Origin: Clostridium mediterraneense
GTDB lineage: Bacteria > Bacillota > Clostridia > Clostridiales > Clostridiaceae
Assembly: GCF_900091705.1 (NCBI RefSeq)
Contig: NZ_LT594785.1
Coordinates: 1,859,280 to 1,915,020 of the forward strand
Direction of reading: 5' to 3'
DNA length: 55,741 nt
The notes under the pieces were generated by a model that saw nothing but the letters and a program-made list of their open reading frames with translations, ran no database searches and had not been told where the DNA came from. Shown in pieces: positions 9,850-19,138 of this stretch. Both the position numbers and the translations under genes were made by a program. Position 1 is the stretch's first letter, and each line of letters starts with the position of its first letter.

Positions 9850-10807
9850 GTGTATCCCTCCTAGCATGCTTTGTTCTAGGATCTATCTTATTGCTTATAA
9901 TATCTCCAATTATATTAGCTAAAATAACTACTACACCTGTAATAAGACATAAAACCATTAACATGTTATAATCATGATATTTCGCACTTTCAAAAGTTAA
10001 ACTTCCAAGTCCTGGATATGAAAATATTTTTTCTACTACATATGTTCCGCCAATAATATGAGGTATTGAAATTGCCATTATACTTATAAAAGCAGGCATT
10101 ATATTTCTAAGACAATGCTTAAATAAAATCCCCACATTACTAACTCCCTTCATTTTTGCTAAAAGAATATAATCTTCTCTTATTTCTTCAAGAAGTTTAT
10201 TTCTAATCATATAAGCGTAATACCATAAATGTCCTGAAATCATAACTATTAAAGGTAATATCAAATGTTTTATCCTACCTAATATACTGTGCTCCATTCC
10301 AATATCATAAGCTCCACTACTAGGTAAAATACTAAAATTTATACTAAATAATAAAATTAAAACTAAAGCAATCCAAAATGTAGGTATAGAATTTATAACA
10401 TTTCCAATCATACATATTATTTTATCTATTAATTTATTTTCATTAATCGCACAAAAAACTCCAAGAAGTAATGATAATGTAAAAGTTAAAATATATGAGA
10501 GTCCTCCCAAAATCAAAGTATTTATAAACACATCAGATATAACTGTTGTTACATCCTCTTTATATTTATATGAAATCCCAAACTCACCATCAAAATCATT
10601 TTCTAGCCATATTAAGTACTGCTTATAAATTGGTTTATTTAAACCTAATTTTTCTTTAGCTAAATCCTTTTCCTCTGTACTCATTCTCTCTATACTTTCT
10701 CCGTAATAAGCTTTTAATGGATCCCCTGGTGCAAGTCTTCCCATATAAAAAACTACAAAAGATAAAATAAATATAGAAAAAACAATTTGAACCACTTTTT
10801 TAATCAT
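9839..10807 (-). CDS. oppB: Peptide ABC transporter permease, OppB type
   Basis: A 322-residue permease and first gene of the operon. It has an N-terminal hydrophobic helix, then the family motif RLAPGDPLKAYYG near residue 25, a periplasmic loop, and five further helices. The EAA-like loop is YYAYMIRNKLLEEIREDYILLAKMKG; the C-terminal segment PHIIGGTYVVEKIFSYPGLG is characteristic of OppB/DppB. A purine-rich GGGGGG run lies about 11 bases upstream of the ATG. It pairs with OppC to form the channel. Confidence 0.88.
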   Translation of the reverse strand: MIKKVVQIVFSIFILSFVVFYMGRLAPGDPLKAYYGESIERMSTEEKDLAKEKLGLNKPIYKQYLIWLENDFDGEFGISYKYKEDVTTVISDVFINTLILGGLSYILTFTLSLLLGVFCAINENKLIDKIICMIGNVINSIPTFWIALVLILLFSINFSILPSSGAYDIGMEHSILGRIKHLILPLIVMISGHLWYYAYMIRNKLLEEIREDYILLAKMKGVSNVGILFKHCLRNIMPAFISIMAISIPHIIGGTYVVEKIFSYPGLGSLTFESAKYHDYNMLMVLCLITGVVVILANIIGDIISNKIDPRTKHARRDTLET

Positions 10808-11271
10808 TCAAAACTTTTCCCCCCTTAAACTAATTGATAATTAATTCTCTATTGATTATATAATATCAATTTTGTTTTTATTACTATTTAGTAAAATATT
10901 ATCAATAAAATATTTTTTCTAATAATAAAAATTTATTAAACTAAAAAATCTAAAAAAAATATCTAAATTATAGTTATCTTTTAAGATTTACTTAAATTCC
11001 AAAATAAATATTTTTTTCACTTTTATATACATTTACTTAAGCAATTCCCTAATACAAAAAATTAATAACGCTAATATAAAAGTTGATTATGCACAAAATA
11101 ATTATGGATAATAATATTTTAATCTTTACAATTACCAATAAAACTCAGCATTTATTTAAATATCTTTTTAATAAATAATTTTTAAATAACTATATAAGTC
11201 TTTACTAAAACTATATTGTCTGTCTTATATTTTAAAAATATTACTAAAATCAAAGATTGGGAGGTATTCAT
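10808..11271. other. 464-bp intergenic region between divergent units
   Basis: AT-rich, with no gene-like frame. A minus-strand TATAAT-like box (reverse complement at 10855-10860) is a possible -10 for the opp operon, but no good -35 accompanies it. I see no convincing regulator site. Confidence 0.4.
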
Positions 11272-11694
11272 ATGAATGATATTGAAAATGCAAAAACTGC
11301 TGACTATACAATTGAATATACTGTAAACAGCTTTATAATACTGCCTACAAACTTTAAAAGAACTCGCTATTTTAAAGATAGTAAATTTAGAGATATTATT
11401 TATGACCTAGAATCTTATGATGAACACGATAGAAATTTAGTTAAATTTATAAATAAATTTATATACTCCTTTTCAATCCTAAAAGAAAAGAATCTATTCT
11501 CTAAAGAATTAGAAGAATATAAAGACTCTATTGAAAGATATCTAGAAGTCATTTTAGAAATGAAAGATAAAGTTAGTGCGCAAGAAAGTGAATTATTAAT
11601 TCGCTCTCTTTCAAGTATTCCATTTCCAGCACTAAAAAAAGATGAGTTTATTGATATTAATTTAGATTTAGATAAAAAATCTTCAATCTCATAG
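11272..11694 (+). CDS. Hypothetical 140-residue cytoplasmic protein
   Basis: The best start is the ATG at 11272, seven bases after GGGAGG; an in-frame TTG at 11257 lies too close to that site. The protein is soluble and charged, with no signal peptide or membrane segment. Mixed beta/alpha content is followed by helical stretches (LFSKELEEYKDSIERYLEVI). I do not recognise the family. It stands alone between the opp operon and another small unknown gene. Confidence 0.6.
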   Translation: MNDIENAKTADYTIEYTVNSFIILPTNFKRTRYFKDSKFRDIIYDLESYDEHDRNLVKFINKFIYSFSILKEKNLFSKELEEYKDSIERYLEVILEMKDKVSAQESELLIRSLSSIPFPALKKDEFIDINLDLDKKSSIS

Positions 11695-12080
11695 ATTTTT
11701 TATTCTATACACTTTAAGTAATATTATTATTTATAAAATATAATTTGTTTTTATATTTATACATAAAAAAACAGGCTATCTATATAAAATAGTCTGTTTT
11801 TTCATATATGTTATTACCCTTTTTATTAACCCAATTTACAGCCACCATAGAAGCCCTACTCCAATAAACATAAAACCTATGTTTATTTTCCTCTTTATTC
11901 TTTTTCCCTTTTGTATTTATATTTTACTAATTAAAATCAATTATATAAAAGCTAGTTTTATATCAAATAGTTTACAAATTCTTTAATTTTTCTCCTAAAT
12001 CCCTTTATTAATTTCAAATATATTGTAAAATAATAATTATACTATAAATATAATTTATATAGAATTGAGGTTTACAAAAG
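11695..12080. other. 386-bp intergenic region
   Basis: It contains the terminator at 11765-11802 and an AT-rich stretch that must hold the promoter of the next gene. Nothing else is recognisable. Confidence 0.4.
11765..11802 (+). terminator. Terminator after the 140-residue hypothetical gene
   Basis: A 14-bp stem with one G-T pair (arms about 11765-11779 and 11789-11802), A-rich before and T-rich after. It may work in both directions. Confidence 0.75.
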
Positions 12081-12362
12081 ATGATTTATGAAGATATAAA
12101 CAGAAATGTTTCATTAGAAGAAATGGGCCGTTTTACTGTAATAGATGATAAAATATCAAAAGTTACAGGAATGCTTGCAGCAAGAAAAATGGCTAACGCA
12201 GGTTTAGATGTTAGAAAAATTTTCTTTGAATTAAAGGAAATAGATAACGATTATAAAACTTATGTTAGAGCTGGTAACTGCGATAACAAAATTGTTTATG
12301 AAAAAAGACTTGCAGTAGTAAATAAAATAACTGAAATAGAAAATCTTCTAAGAACTTTATAA
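12081..12362 (+). CDS. Hypothetical 93-residue protein
   Basis: A small soluble protein, mostly helical by appearance (MGRFTVIDDKISKVTGMLAA; KIFFELKEIDNDYKTYVRAG; EKRLAVVNKITEIENLL). GAGG precedes the ATG and a terminator hairpin follows the stop. It has no Cys pairs, membrane segments or known motif. Family not recognised. Confidence 0.55.
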   Translation: MIYEDINRNVSLEEMGRFTVIDDKISKVTGMLAARKMANAGLDVRKIFFELKEIDNDYKTYVRAGNCDNKIVYEKRLAVVNKITEIENLLRTL

Positions 12363-12368
12363 GAACCC

Positions 12369-12412
12369 TAACTTCCTATCTTAATGTTTAAACACATAAG
12401 ATTCGGAAGTTT
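12369..12412 (+). terminator. Terminator after the 93-residue gene
   Basis: An inverted repeat with AACTTCC/GGAAGTT outer arms and an inner ATCTTA/TAAGAT pairing, followed by TTTCTTTT. Confidence 0.6.
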
Positions 12413-12482
12413 TCTTTTAAAGATATATCTAAGCAATTATGATATAATATTCAAATAAATTTTAATACATGGAGATACTTAA

Positions 12483-14648
12483 ATGATTATAGGTTTAAAA
12501 AAAGAAGATGAAAAAAAATATTTAGATGAAACTATAGAAGCTATTGATAAGCTACTTGAATCTTTTGGTGTTTCATCTCAAAAACAAAATAAAGATATCA
12601 AAAATGATAGAAAAGATTTCTGGAATAATTTTAGTGAACTTGATGAAATTGAAGTACAACAATTTAATCAAGATATGGCTATGCAAGAAAAAATCTATCT
12701 AAAAAATATGAGTAAAATCAATACTCTTCAAACTCAAAGAAATTCTCCTTATTTTGCAAGAATTGATTTTAAAGAAGATTGTGAAAATGAAGCTGAAAGT
12801 TTTTATATAGGAATTTCAAGTATTCTTAAAGATGACTTTGATTTTCTTGTTGTTGACTGGCGTTCTCCTATTTCCAATATGTTTTATGATTTTGAAATGG
12901 GTAATGCTTTTTATGAAACTCCTAATGGAAAAATAGAAGGAGAAATTGTTTTAAATAGACAATATAATATTAAAAATGGAGAAATAAAGTTTATTCATGA
13001 AGCCAATTCTAGCCTACATGATGAATCCTTACTTGAAGTTTTACAAGCTAATACTTCAGATAAGATGAAAAATATAGTTTCTTCTATACAAAAGAAGCAA
13101 AATGAAATAATAAGAAATGATAGAGCTAAAATATTACTTTTACAAGGAGTTGCTGGTTCAGGTAAGACTTCTATAGCAATGCATAGAGCTGCATATCTTT
13201 TATATAAATATAGAAAAACTTTAAACGCTGACAATATATTAATATTCTCTCCTAATGATGTTTTTAGTGATTATATTTCTGATGTATTACCTGCTCTTGG
13301 AGAACAAAATATAGGTCAAACAACTTTTGAAAGTTTCTATAAAACTTATTTACCTTCTACTTATAGATATGAAAAGAAAAATGAATATCTTGAATATACT
13401 TACTCTACTGATTTAAATAAGGAGTATACTATAAGAGAAGCTTCAATGAAGTTTAAAAACAGTATTGAATTTACTAAAATATTAGATAAATTCTGCTCTA
13501 AGCTTCCAGATATACTACCTAGCTTTTCAGATATTATTTTAGGTAATGAAGTTATTATCTCAAAAGATAAAGTGAAAAAAGTATTTGTTGAAAGATTTAA
13601 TAAGGTTCCTTTCTTAAATAGAATAGATATTTTAAAGGAAAGTTTACTTTCTCAAATAGAAACAAAATACTATCAACAAGCTAAAAATAAAAATGCTTCT
13701 GATTTTGGTTATAACTATATAGATCATGGTGATAATTTCAAAGCTTATTTAGAAGATGAAGTAAATGCTCAAGTTAATGCTATGTTCACTATGTTAAATC
13801 CTATTGATATATACAAACTTTTATGGCTTGATATAGAAAATTATACAAATAAAGATGTTAGTGACATTGCAAATCTTACTTTAAAATCATTAAATGAACT
13901 TCTAGTTAATTTTGAAGATATAACACCAGCTTTATATCTTAGATCATACATGGAAGGATTCAGAGATTATAAAAATATAAAACATTTAATAATAGATGAA
14001 TGTCAGGATTACAGTCCTCTATTCTATAAACTTTTAAGAAAAACTTTCTCTGCTGCTTCTGCTACTATTCTTGGTGACTTAAACCAAAGAATTTCTAGCA
14101 ATACTAATATAGGTGCTAAAGAAGATATTTCAAATATATTTGGAAAAGAAAATACTGAGACTATAACTTTAACAAAGAGTTATAGATCAACAGAAGATAT
14201 AACAAACTTCTCAAAAAATATATTAAAATTTGCTGAACCTATAGAAGCTGTTGATAGAAAAGGGCTTCCTGTTCAATTTTATAATATAGATAACTCTATT
14301 GAAGATACTCTAGAAAAACTAATAATAGATATTAGAGAAAGAAGTTTAACTTCAATAGCTATAATAACTAAGACAGCTACTAAAGCAACTGAACTATATG
14401 ATAAATTAAAAGATAGAATAAATTCATTAAATCTTATAATTGATGATAATAGCTTCTATTCTAGAGGAATCACTATTATTCCATCATATATTGCGAAAGG
14501 ACTTGAGTTTGATGCAGTAATTATTCCTGATGGAGATAATAAAACTTACAATAGAGATTCTGAAAGAAATCTATTATATACAGTTTGTACAAGAGCCTTA
14601 CATGAATTACACATAGTAGATAGTGGAGATCCATCTTCATTATTCTAA
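12483..14648 (+). CDS. helD: HelD-like RNA polymerase recycling ATPase (UvrD superfamily 1)
   Basis: A 721-residue superfamily 1 helicase-like protein. The N-terminal 80 residues look like the HelD coiled-coil arm. The HelD-specific block follows (ARIDFKEDCENEAESFYIGI, FLVVDWRSPISNMFYDFEMG, ETPNGKIEGEIVLNRQYNIK), then Walker A GVAGSGKTS at about 222, a middle insertion, Walker B IIDECQD near 503, and LGDLNQRI and KSYRSTEDI helicase motifs. HelD binds RNA polymerase and uses ATP to strip it from nucleic acid; it is not a processive helicase. Slightly shorter than B. subtilis HelD as I recall it (about 770). It lies 28 bases ahead of a membrane-anchored gene and may be cotranscribed with it. 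Confidence 0.88.
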   Translation: MIIGLKKEDEKKYLDETIEAIDKLLESFGVSSQKQNKDIKNDRKDFWNNFSELDEIEVQQFNQDMAMQEKIYLKNMSKINTLQTQRNSPYFARIDFKEDCENEAESFYIGISSILKDDFDFLVVDWRSPISNMFYDFEMGNAFYETPNGKIEGEIVLNRQYNIKNGEIKFIHEANSSLHDESLLEVLQANTSDKMKNIVSSIQKKQNEIIRNDRAKILLLQGVAGSGKTSIAMHRAAYLLYKYRKTLNADNILIFSPNDVFSDYISDVLPALGEQNIGQTTFESFYKTYLPSTYRYEKKNEYLEYTYSTDLNKEYTIREASMKFKNSIEFTKILDKFCSKLPDILPSFSDIILGNEVIISKDKVKKVFVERFNKVPFLNRIDILKESLLSQIETKYYQQAKNKNASDFGYNYIDHGDNFKAYLEDEVNAQVNAMFTMLNPIDIYKLLWLDIENYTNKDVSDIANLTLKSLNELLVNFEDITPALYLRSYMEGFRDYKNIKHLIIDECQDYSPLFYKLLRKTFSAASATILGDLNQRISSNTNIGAKEDISNIFGKENTETITLTKSYRSTEDITNFSKNILKFAEPIEAVDRKGLPVQFYNIDNSIEDTLEKLIIDIRERSLTSIAIITKTATKATELYDKLKDRINSLNLIIDDNSFYSRGITIIPSYIAKGLEFDAVIIPDGDNKTYNRDSERNLLYTVCTRALHELHIVDSGDPSSLF

Positions 14649-14676
14649 ATTTAAATGATAGAAAGGGGATTTTATC

Positions 14677-15315
14677 ATGAATAAACTAATGAAAATTTTT
14701 ACTAGTATTGTAGTTATTATTTTAATAATTATAGGATTAGTAATAGGAACATATTATGTTTCATTTAAACCACAAGTTGCAACAACACCAATATCTCAAA
14801 ATGTTGAGCAACAAGAAAAAGAATTATTAAGGAAATTTATACCAAACAAGCTTGATTTAAGTCTTACACAAATAAGTGCTGATTCAACTGCAACTTTATC
14901 TGATACTGATTTAACTAGCTTATTTATAATAGCTGCTAGACAAATTCATAGTGATAAAATAGAAATAACAGGTGTTAAAGCACAGGTTGATGGCAAATAC
15001 ATAAATTCTTATATTGAATTTATGTATAAAGGAATTCCTTTAGAAGCAAAGCTAGTATTTGAACCATCAGCTCAAAATGGAAAAGGTATCTTACACTATG
15101 TTAGTGGAAATGTAGGATTTATAAGTATTCCAAAAGATTTAATCTTTGAAAAAGCAATTGATAATTCAATGGTTCAATTTGATAAATCTGCTGATAATAT
15201 AATTTTATCATTTAAAGATCTACCTGACCTAAAGATTCAAAGCTTCAAAACAAAGAATAATGAACTTGAAATTTCATTTAAAGCTACAGTAAATCTATGG
15301 GACTGGCTTAAATAA
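14677..15315 (+). CDS. Membrane-anchored YpmS-like (DUF2140) protein
   Basis: 212 residues with one N-terminal membrane helix (IFTSIVVIILIIIGLVIGTY) and an extracytoplasmic domain. The central part (YKGIPLEAKLVFEPSAQNGK followed by a LHYVSGNVGFISIPKDLIFE stretch) resembles the beta-rich YpmS/DUF2140 family from memory. The function of that family is not established. Good ribosome binding site (GAAAGGGG). The terminator follows directly. A lipid- or wall-associated role outside the membrane is only inference. Confidence 0.55.
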   Translation: MNKLMKIFTSIVVIILIIIGLVIGTYYVSFKPQVATTPISQNVEQQEKELLRKFIPNKLDLSLTQISADSTATLSDTDLTSLFIIAARQIHSDKIEITGVKAQVDGKYINSYIEFMYKGIPLEAKLVFEPSAQNGKGILHYVSGNVGFISIPKDLIFEKAIDNSMVQFDKSADNIILSFKDLPDLKIQSFKTKNNELEISFKATVNLWDWLK

Positions 15316-15317
15316 CA

Positions 15318-15358
15318 AATAAGGGTATATCTCATTTAATTTGAGATATACCCTTATT
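15318..15358. terminator. Bidirectional terminator
   Basis: A perfect 17-bp stem (15318-15334 with 15342-15358) lies between convergent genes, with flanking A/T tracts on both sides. Confidence 0.9.
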
Positions 15359-15360
15359 AC

Positions 15361-15888
15361 TTATTCAACAATTTCTTTTAATATAGCTAATTCACTTTCT
15401 TTACTTCCATCAATATCTATAACTTTAATTCCCTTTTGCTTTAATTGCTCTATTACACTAGAATTTATATTTTTAGTATTCCCCACAACTATATCAACAT
15501 TAGTTTTAATAATTCCGTTTATATTTAAATTATTACCTGAGCCAACATTAATAAGATTTGATGGAACTTCTTTAGAGTTTATCATTTCACTAGTAGCCCC
15601 TACAACATCATTTTCTTTTCCTAATGACTTTATAAGATTATATGTATTACTATCTAGTACAATTACTTTTTTTGCACTACTATTAAAATGTAACTTTTCA
15701 TTATTAGTATTTACTACTCTTATCTTTGAATCTGATGATATTACTGGTTTACTTTGTAAAATACTTGTATTATTTTTATTAGGAGCTTGTTTAGCATAGT
15801 TAAACTCATAAACTGCTGCTCCTCCAGCTACTATTATTACAAGAGCTGCTGCTATTTTTCCCTTTGATAACCCACCACTACTACACAT
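15361..15888 (-). CDS. Membrane-anchored single-lobe periplasmic-binding-protein-like protein
   Basis: 175 residues: an N-terminal membrane anchor (KIAAALVIIVAGGAAVYEF), a short linker, then a domain like the N-terminal lobe of Fe-siderophore/B12 binding proteins (AKKVIVLDSNTYNLIKSLGK, NDVVGATSEMINSKEVPSNL, NVDIVVGNTKNINSSVIEQL). The family is usually about 300 residues with two lobes joined by a long helix. Here the protein stops at the start of that helix (ELAILKEIVE). There is no permease or ATPase gene next to it, so it is either a reduced, non-transport binding module or a remnant. GGAG precedes the ATG. Confidence 0.65.
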   Translation of the reverse strand: MCSSGGLSKGKIAAALVIIVAGGAAVYEFNYAKQAPNKNNTSILQSKPVISSDSKIRVVNTNNEKLHFNSSAKKVIVLDSNTYNLIKSLGKENDVVGATSEMINSKEVPSNLINVGSGNNLNINGIIKTNVDIVVGNTKNINSSVIEQLKQKGIKVIDIDGSKESELAILKEIVE

Positions 15889-16246
15889 ACTTCATATCTC
15901 CTTAATAATTTATTCTTTTTTAATTCATAATTATTTAATAATTTGAAGTTTATCATAAATTAAATTACTAATCAATTACAAAGAATATTAGTTTTTTTAT
16001 AATAATTAATATTATTTGTATAATTTATTTAAATATAGATACTTTTTTATAACTATTTATTAATATTTTATATTTAATATTAAATTTAAAATATTTTATT
16101 TAGTTTAATATCACTACATTCCTTATTTATAAAGGAACTTAAGTAACATGAAAATATTATTATATACTATAAACAAAATCGAAGAGGTTTAAAATATTAA
16201 ACTTCTATATTTAAAAATTAGATTTAATTTATGAGGTGATTAACAA
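15889..16246. other. 358-bp AT-rich intergenic region between divergent genes
   Basis: It holds the unseen promoters of both neighbours. There is no coding frame, no palindrome longer than chance and no Fur-like box that I could see. Confidence 0.4.
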
Positions 16247-17818
16247 ATGAATAAAGAAGATAACTTAAATCAAGATAAAAAGCTTGATTTAACTAAAAAT
16301 CATAAAAGTAAAAGTAAAATTCCTAGTTTAGAAGACTTTACAGTCTCTCTTCAAGCTATCCTTGATTCTGAAGATAATGTATCAGAATGTGCATCAAAGC
16401 TCTTTAGTAAAATATTTTCAGGGGAATTAAGCTCAATAGAAGATATTCAGAAAAAATTAAGTTTATTATCAAATATTCTTCTACTCTATAGTAATAGAGA
16501 TTATTCTCTTGCTTCACTAATTGACTCGATTAGTTTTCCCCAAGAAAAATATGTTCCTAATCCCCATCTAGATACATTTGAAGAATGCTCTAAAGAAGAT
16601 TTCTTCTCTAGTATGAAATTTAAAGCACCTAAGAATTCAAGTTTTAAAGTAACTACTACTAAAATCACTACTGATTCTGCAGAGAATTCTGATAATCTAG
16701 ATAATGATACTGTAACAATTGATGAATTTAATAAAACTCTTGATAAGCTTCAAACTAATGAGCAGCAAGAAACAATTGATATTAATAATACACAAGATAT
16801 TAATAATTTATATAACTCTAATTCAACAGATACTAGAGATTCCACTAATATTTATAAATCTAAAGAAAAAATAAACCCTCATAACTTATTACAAAATAAT
16901 ACTGAACAAATAGATAAAGCTAATCCTAAGCTATTTACTGCTTCAAGAAGCTCTAATATAAATACCACTAATAACGAACAAATAAATCAAAATACTATTC
17001 TAGATAATACTTCTGGCTCAAATAATCAAATTATTACTTCTAGAAGTATAAACAATCAATTTAATCCTTTAAATAATGTAAATCAAACAATAGACCAAGC
17101 TAATAATTTAGTAAATAATAATCAATACAATACTGATACTAGCTATCAAGATAATACTCTTTTTAATAGCTCTAGAAATTTTAATAATCAGATAGGTGAA
17201 TTCAATCCACCTAATAATAAAAATCAAACAATAAATCAGACTAATAATAGTCAATATAATGTAGATCCTAGATATCAAGATAATAATTTATTTACTAACT
17301 CAAGAAATTTTAATAATCAAGTAAATCAATTTAATTCTACTGATACTAACAATCAACAAATAGATCAAATTAACAATCAATATATGGATACTAGATATCA
17401 AGCTTTTGAACCATTTAATAACTCACGAAATAGGCAAACAACTCAAATTAATAATTCTAGAAGCTCCAATACACAAGCAGATCAATTTAATACAACAAAG
17501 TACTCTGAACTAAATAATTTTTCATCTAATATGTCAAATACAGATGAAATGAATACCTGCACTATTAATGTTCCAGGCCTCGAAGGTTTAAATCCACCTT
17601 TCTGCTGTTCTAACACAGTTGGAGTTCCTGATTCTGCTAGTATTCTAAATGCTGCTTATATAAAAAATGGAGTTTATTTCTTAAAGAAAATAAGGCTTTA
17701 TATACGAGCTACTAAATCCTGTGTCTTCTATGAACTTTATTATAGTACTAGAACTCAAAAACTTTTATTTACTATTGCTAATAATCCTTATAATTATTCT
17801 CATACTTATATAATTTAA
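16247..17818 (+). CDS. Asn/Gln-rich low-complexity repeat protein of unknown function
   Basis: 523 residues with AGGTGA upstream of the ATG. It has three zones. Residues 1-130 are ordered and helical (LEDFTVSLQAILDSEDNVSE). About 135-440 are dominated by Asn, Gln, Ser, Thr and Asp. The last 85 residues contain hydrophobic and aromatic segments and four Cys (TCTINV, FCCSN, KSCVFY). Within the middle, a unit of about 43 residues recurs three times with decay (YQDNTLFNSSRNFNNQ / YQDNNLFTNSRNFNNQ / YQAFEPFNNSRNRQ). There is no signal peptide. Composition resembles prion-like or phase-separating domains, or spore coat proteins. I do not know the family. Confidence 0.65.
   Translation: MNKEDNLNQDKKLDLTKNHKSKSKIPSLEDFTVSLQAILDSEDNVSECASKLFSKIFSGELSSIEDIQKKLSLLSNILLLYSNRDYSLASLIDSISFPQEKYVPNPHLDTFEECSKEDFFSSMKFKAPKNSSFKVTTTKITTDSAENSDNLDNDTVTIDEFNKTLDKLQTNEQQETIDINNTQDINNLYNSNSTDTRDSTNIYKSKEKINPHNLLQNNTEQIDKANPKLFTASRSSNINTTNNEQINQNTILDNTSGSNNQIITSRSINNQFNPLNNVNQTIDQANNLVNNNQYNTDTSYQDNTLFNSSRNFNNQIGEFNPPNNKNQTINQTNNSQYNVDPRYQDNNLFTNSRNFNNQVNQFNSTDTNNQQIDQINNQYMDTRYQAFEPFNNSRNRQTTQINNSRSSNTQADQFNTTKYSELNNFSSNMSNTDEMNTCTINVPGLEGLNPPFCCSNTVGVPDSASILNAAYIKNGVYFLKKIRLYIRATKSCVFYELYYSTRTQKLLFTIANNPYNYSHTYII
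17125..17470 (+). repeat. Three degenerate repeats of about 43 codons in the Asn/Gln-rich protein
   Basis: Units begin near 17125, 17251 and 17380 and each contains a YQ(D)N.LF..SRNFNNQ-like core. They differ at many codons, so this is an old expansion, not recent slippage. Confidence 0.7.
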
Positions 17819-17845
17819 AAGTTTTAAATTATATTTTAAGCAATA

Positions 17846-17878
17846 ATAAAGAGCTATCTAAAAAAGATAGCTCTTTAT
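17846..17878. terminator. Bidirectional terminator before the chitinase gene
   Basis: A perfect 14-bp stem (17846-17859 with 17865-17878) between convergent genes. Confidence 0.88.
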
Positions 17879-17882
17879 ATTA

Positions 17883-18998
17883 TTATTTTAAATTATCAAA
17901 AAAGCTTCTATAAGCATTTGAGAATTTAAAGTTTGTTGTTTCATCCCAATTTGTTGACCAAGTCATAACACCTCTAAAATCTTTATAACCTGATTCATTT
18001 TGCATTTTATATTTTCCACCAAAGCTCTTTCCATTTATAAGATAATCAAGAGCCTTTATTCCTTCTTCTTCTGATATAAATCCACTACCAGCAGCTTTAG
18101 TAGATGAAGGTAATCCTATTGCTACTTTTGATGCAGGAAGTCCTGGGAAATGATTATTAGGATTTCTTCCAATATCAAAACCTGTAATCATCATTTCTGC
18201 CATAGCTACTTCAAAATCAGCTGTACCTTGTGCATAGGTGTTTCCATCTAAACCTTCTTGTGAACCATGATTATAATGTTGAACATGTAATAGTGTTAAT
18301 TCATCTCTTAAACCATGAATAACTGGAAGATATGCACCCCATGGACCTGAGTAAGCAATCATTCCACCTTGAACATATGTTATTTCTGGAGCCATTGTTA
18401 AAATAAACTTATCTCCAAATTCCTTAACAATTCTTTTTGTACCACTAATTAAATTTCTAACCTTTGGTGTTGATGGATTATTTATATCTACATCTCCAGG
18501 TCCTAATGATACAGCACCACCTTCAAGGTCTATATCCATTCCATCAAAACCATACTCTTTAATTATATCAGTCATACTAGTAACAAATTTATCTTCTTTT
18601 TCCTTAGTATCTAAATCTAATCTACCATTTTGTCCCCCTATTGATATAACTACTTTCTTACCTTTACTCTGAAGATATTCTATTTCTTTTTTGAACTCTT
18701 CTTTAGTAGCATTATAAGGTTCAAAAACCATAGTAGCTTGATCACTTAAAGATTCAGCAAAAGCAACATCTATTAAATCATAATTTAAAGATGTATCTTT
18801 TAAATGGGTTGTAGTTGATCCATTATCAAAATTATGCCAATATCCAACTAAAACCTTTTCAGGAAGTCCATCAGCTTTCAGTTCTTTTTGAGTCATCGTA
18901 TTATTATTTTTTGCAACTGCTATATCCCCTTGAGCACCTAAACATAAAACAGTAGCAGCACATACTATTGAAGCAATAATTTTTCTAACTTTTTTCAT
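17883..18998 (-). CDS. Secreted GH18 chitinase
   Basis: 371 residues with a Sec signal peptide ending near AVA-K (residues 29/30) and a single glycoside hydrolase family 18 TIM barrel. Visible motifs are VLVGYWHNF (first strand), KKVVISIGGQNG (the SxGG motif, about 115-124), and the catalytic DGMDIDLE with the acid Glu159. Further barrel strands include ILTMAPEITYV and LLHVQHYNHG. It hydrolyses beta-1,4 GlcNAc linkages in chitin or related glycans; an endo-N-acetylglucosaminidase activity cannot be excluded. It has no carbohydrate-binding or anchoring module, so it is expected to be released. The gene is monocistronic. A minus-strand TTACAT-N16-TAATAT pair around 19035-19062 is a possible promoter. 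Confidence 0.9.
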   Translation of the reverse strand: MKKVRKIIASIVCAATVLCLGAQGDIAVAKNNNTMTQKELKADGLPEKVLVGYWHNFDNGSTTTHLKDTSLNYDLIDVAFAESLSDQATMVFEPYNATKEEFKKEIEYLQSKGKKVVISIGGQNGRLDLDTKEKEDKFVTSMTDIIKEYGFDGMDIDLEGGAVSLGPGDVDINNPSTPKVRNLISGTKRIVKEFGDKFILTMAPEITYVQGGMIAYSGPWGAYLPVIHGLRDELTLLHVQHYNHGSQEGLDGNTYAQGTADFEVAMAEMMITGFDIGRNPNNHFPGLPASKVAIGLPSSTKAAGSGFISEEEGIKALDYLINGKSFGGKYKMQNESGYKDFRGVMTWSTNWDETTNFKFSNAYRSFFDNLK

Positions 18999-19102
18999 AT
19001 AACATCCCCCTTAAATATCTTATATACATATATTACCACAAATAAATAAAAATGTAATCATTTTAGATTAAGTTTTTAAATAAATTTATATTAATAAAAT
19101 AA

Positions 19103-19129
19103 AAAAGTCATCTTACAAAGATGACTTTT
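19103..19129. terminator. Terminator of the 152-residue hypothetical gene
   Basis: A 12-bp stem with a 3-base loop (arms 19103-19114 and 19118-19129) and T runs on both strands. Confidence 0.8.
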
Positions 19130-19138
19130 AAAATTTAT

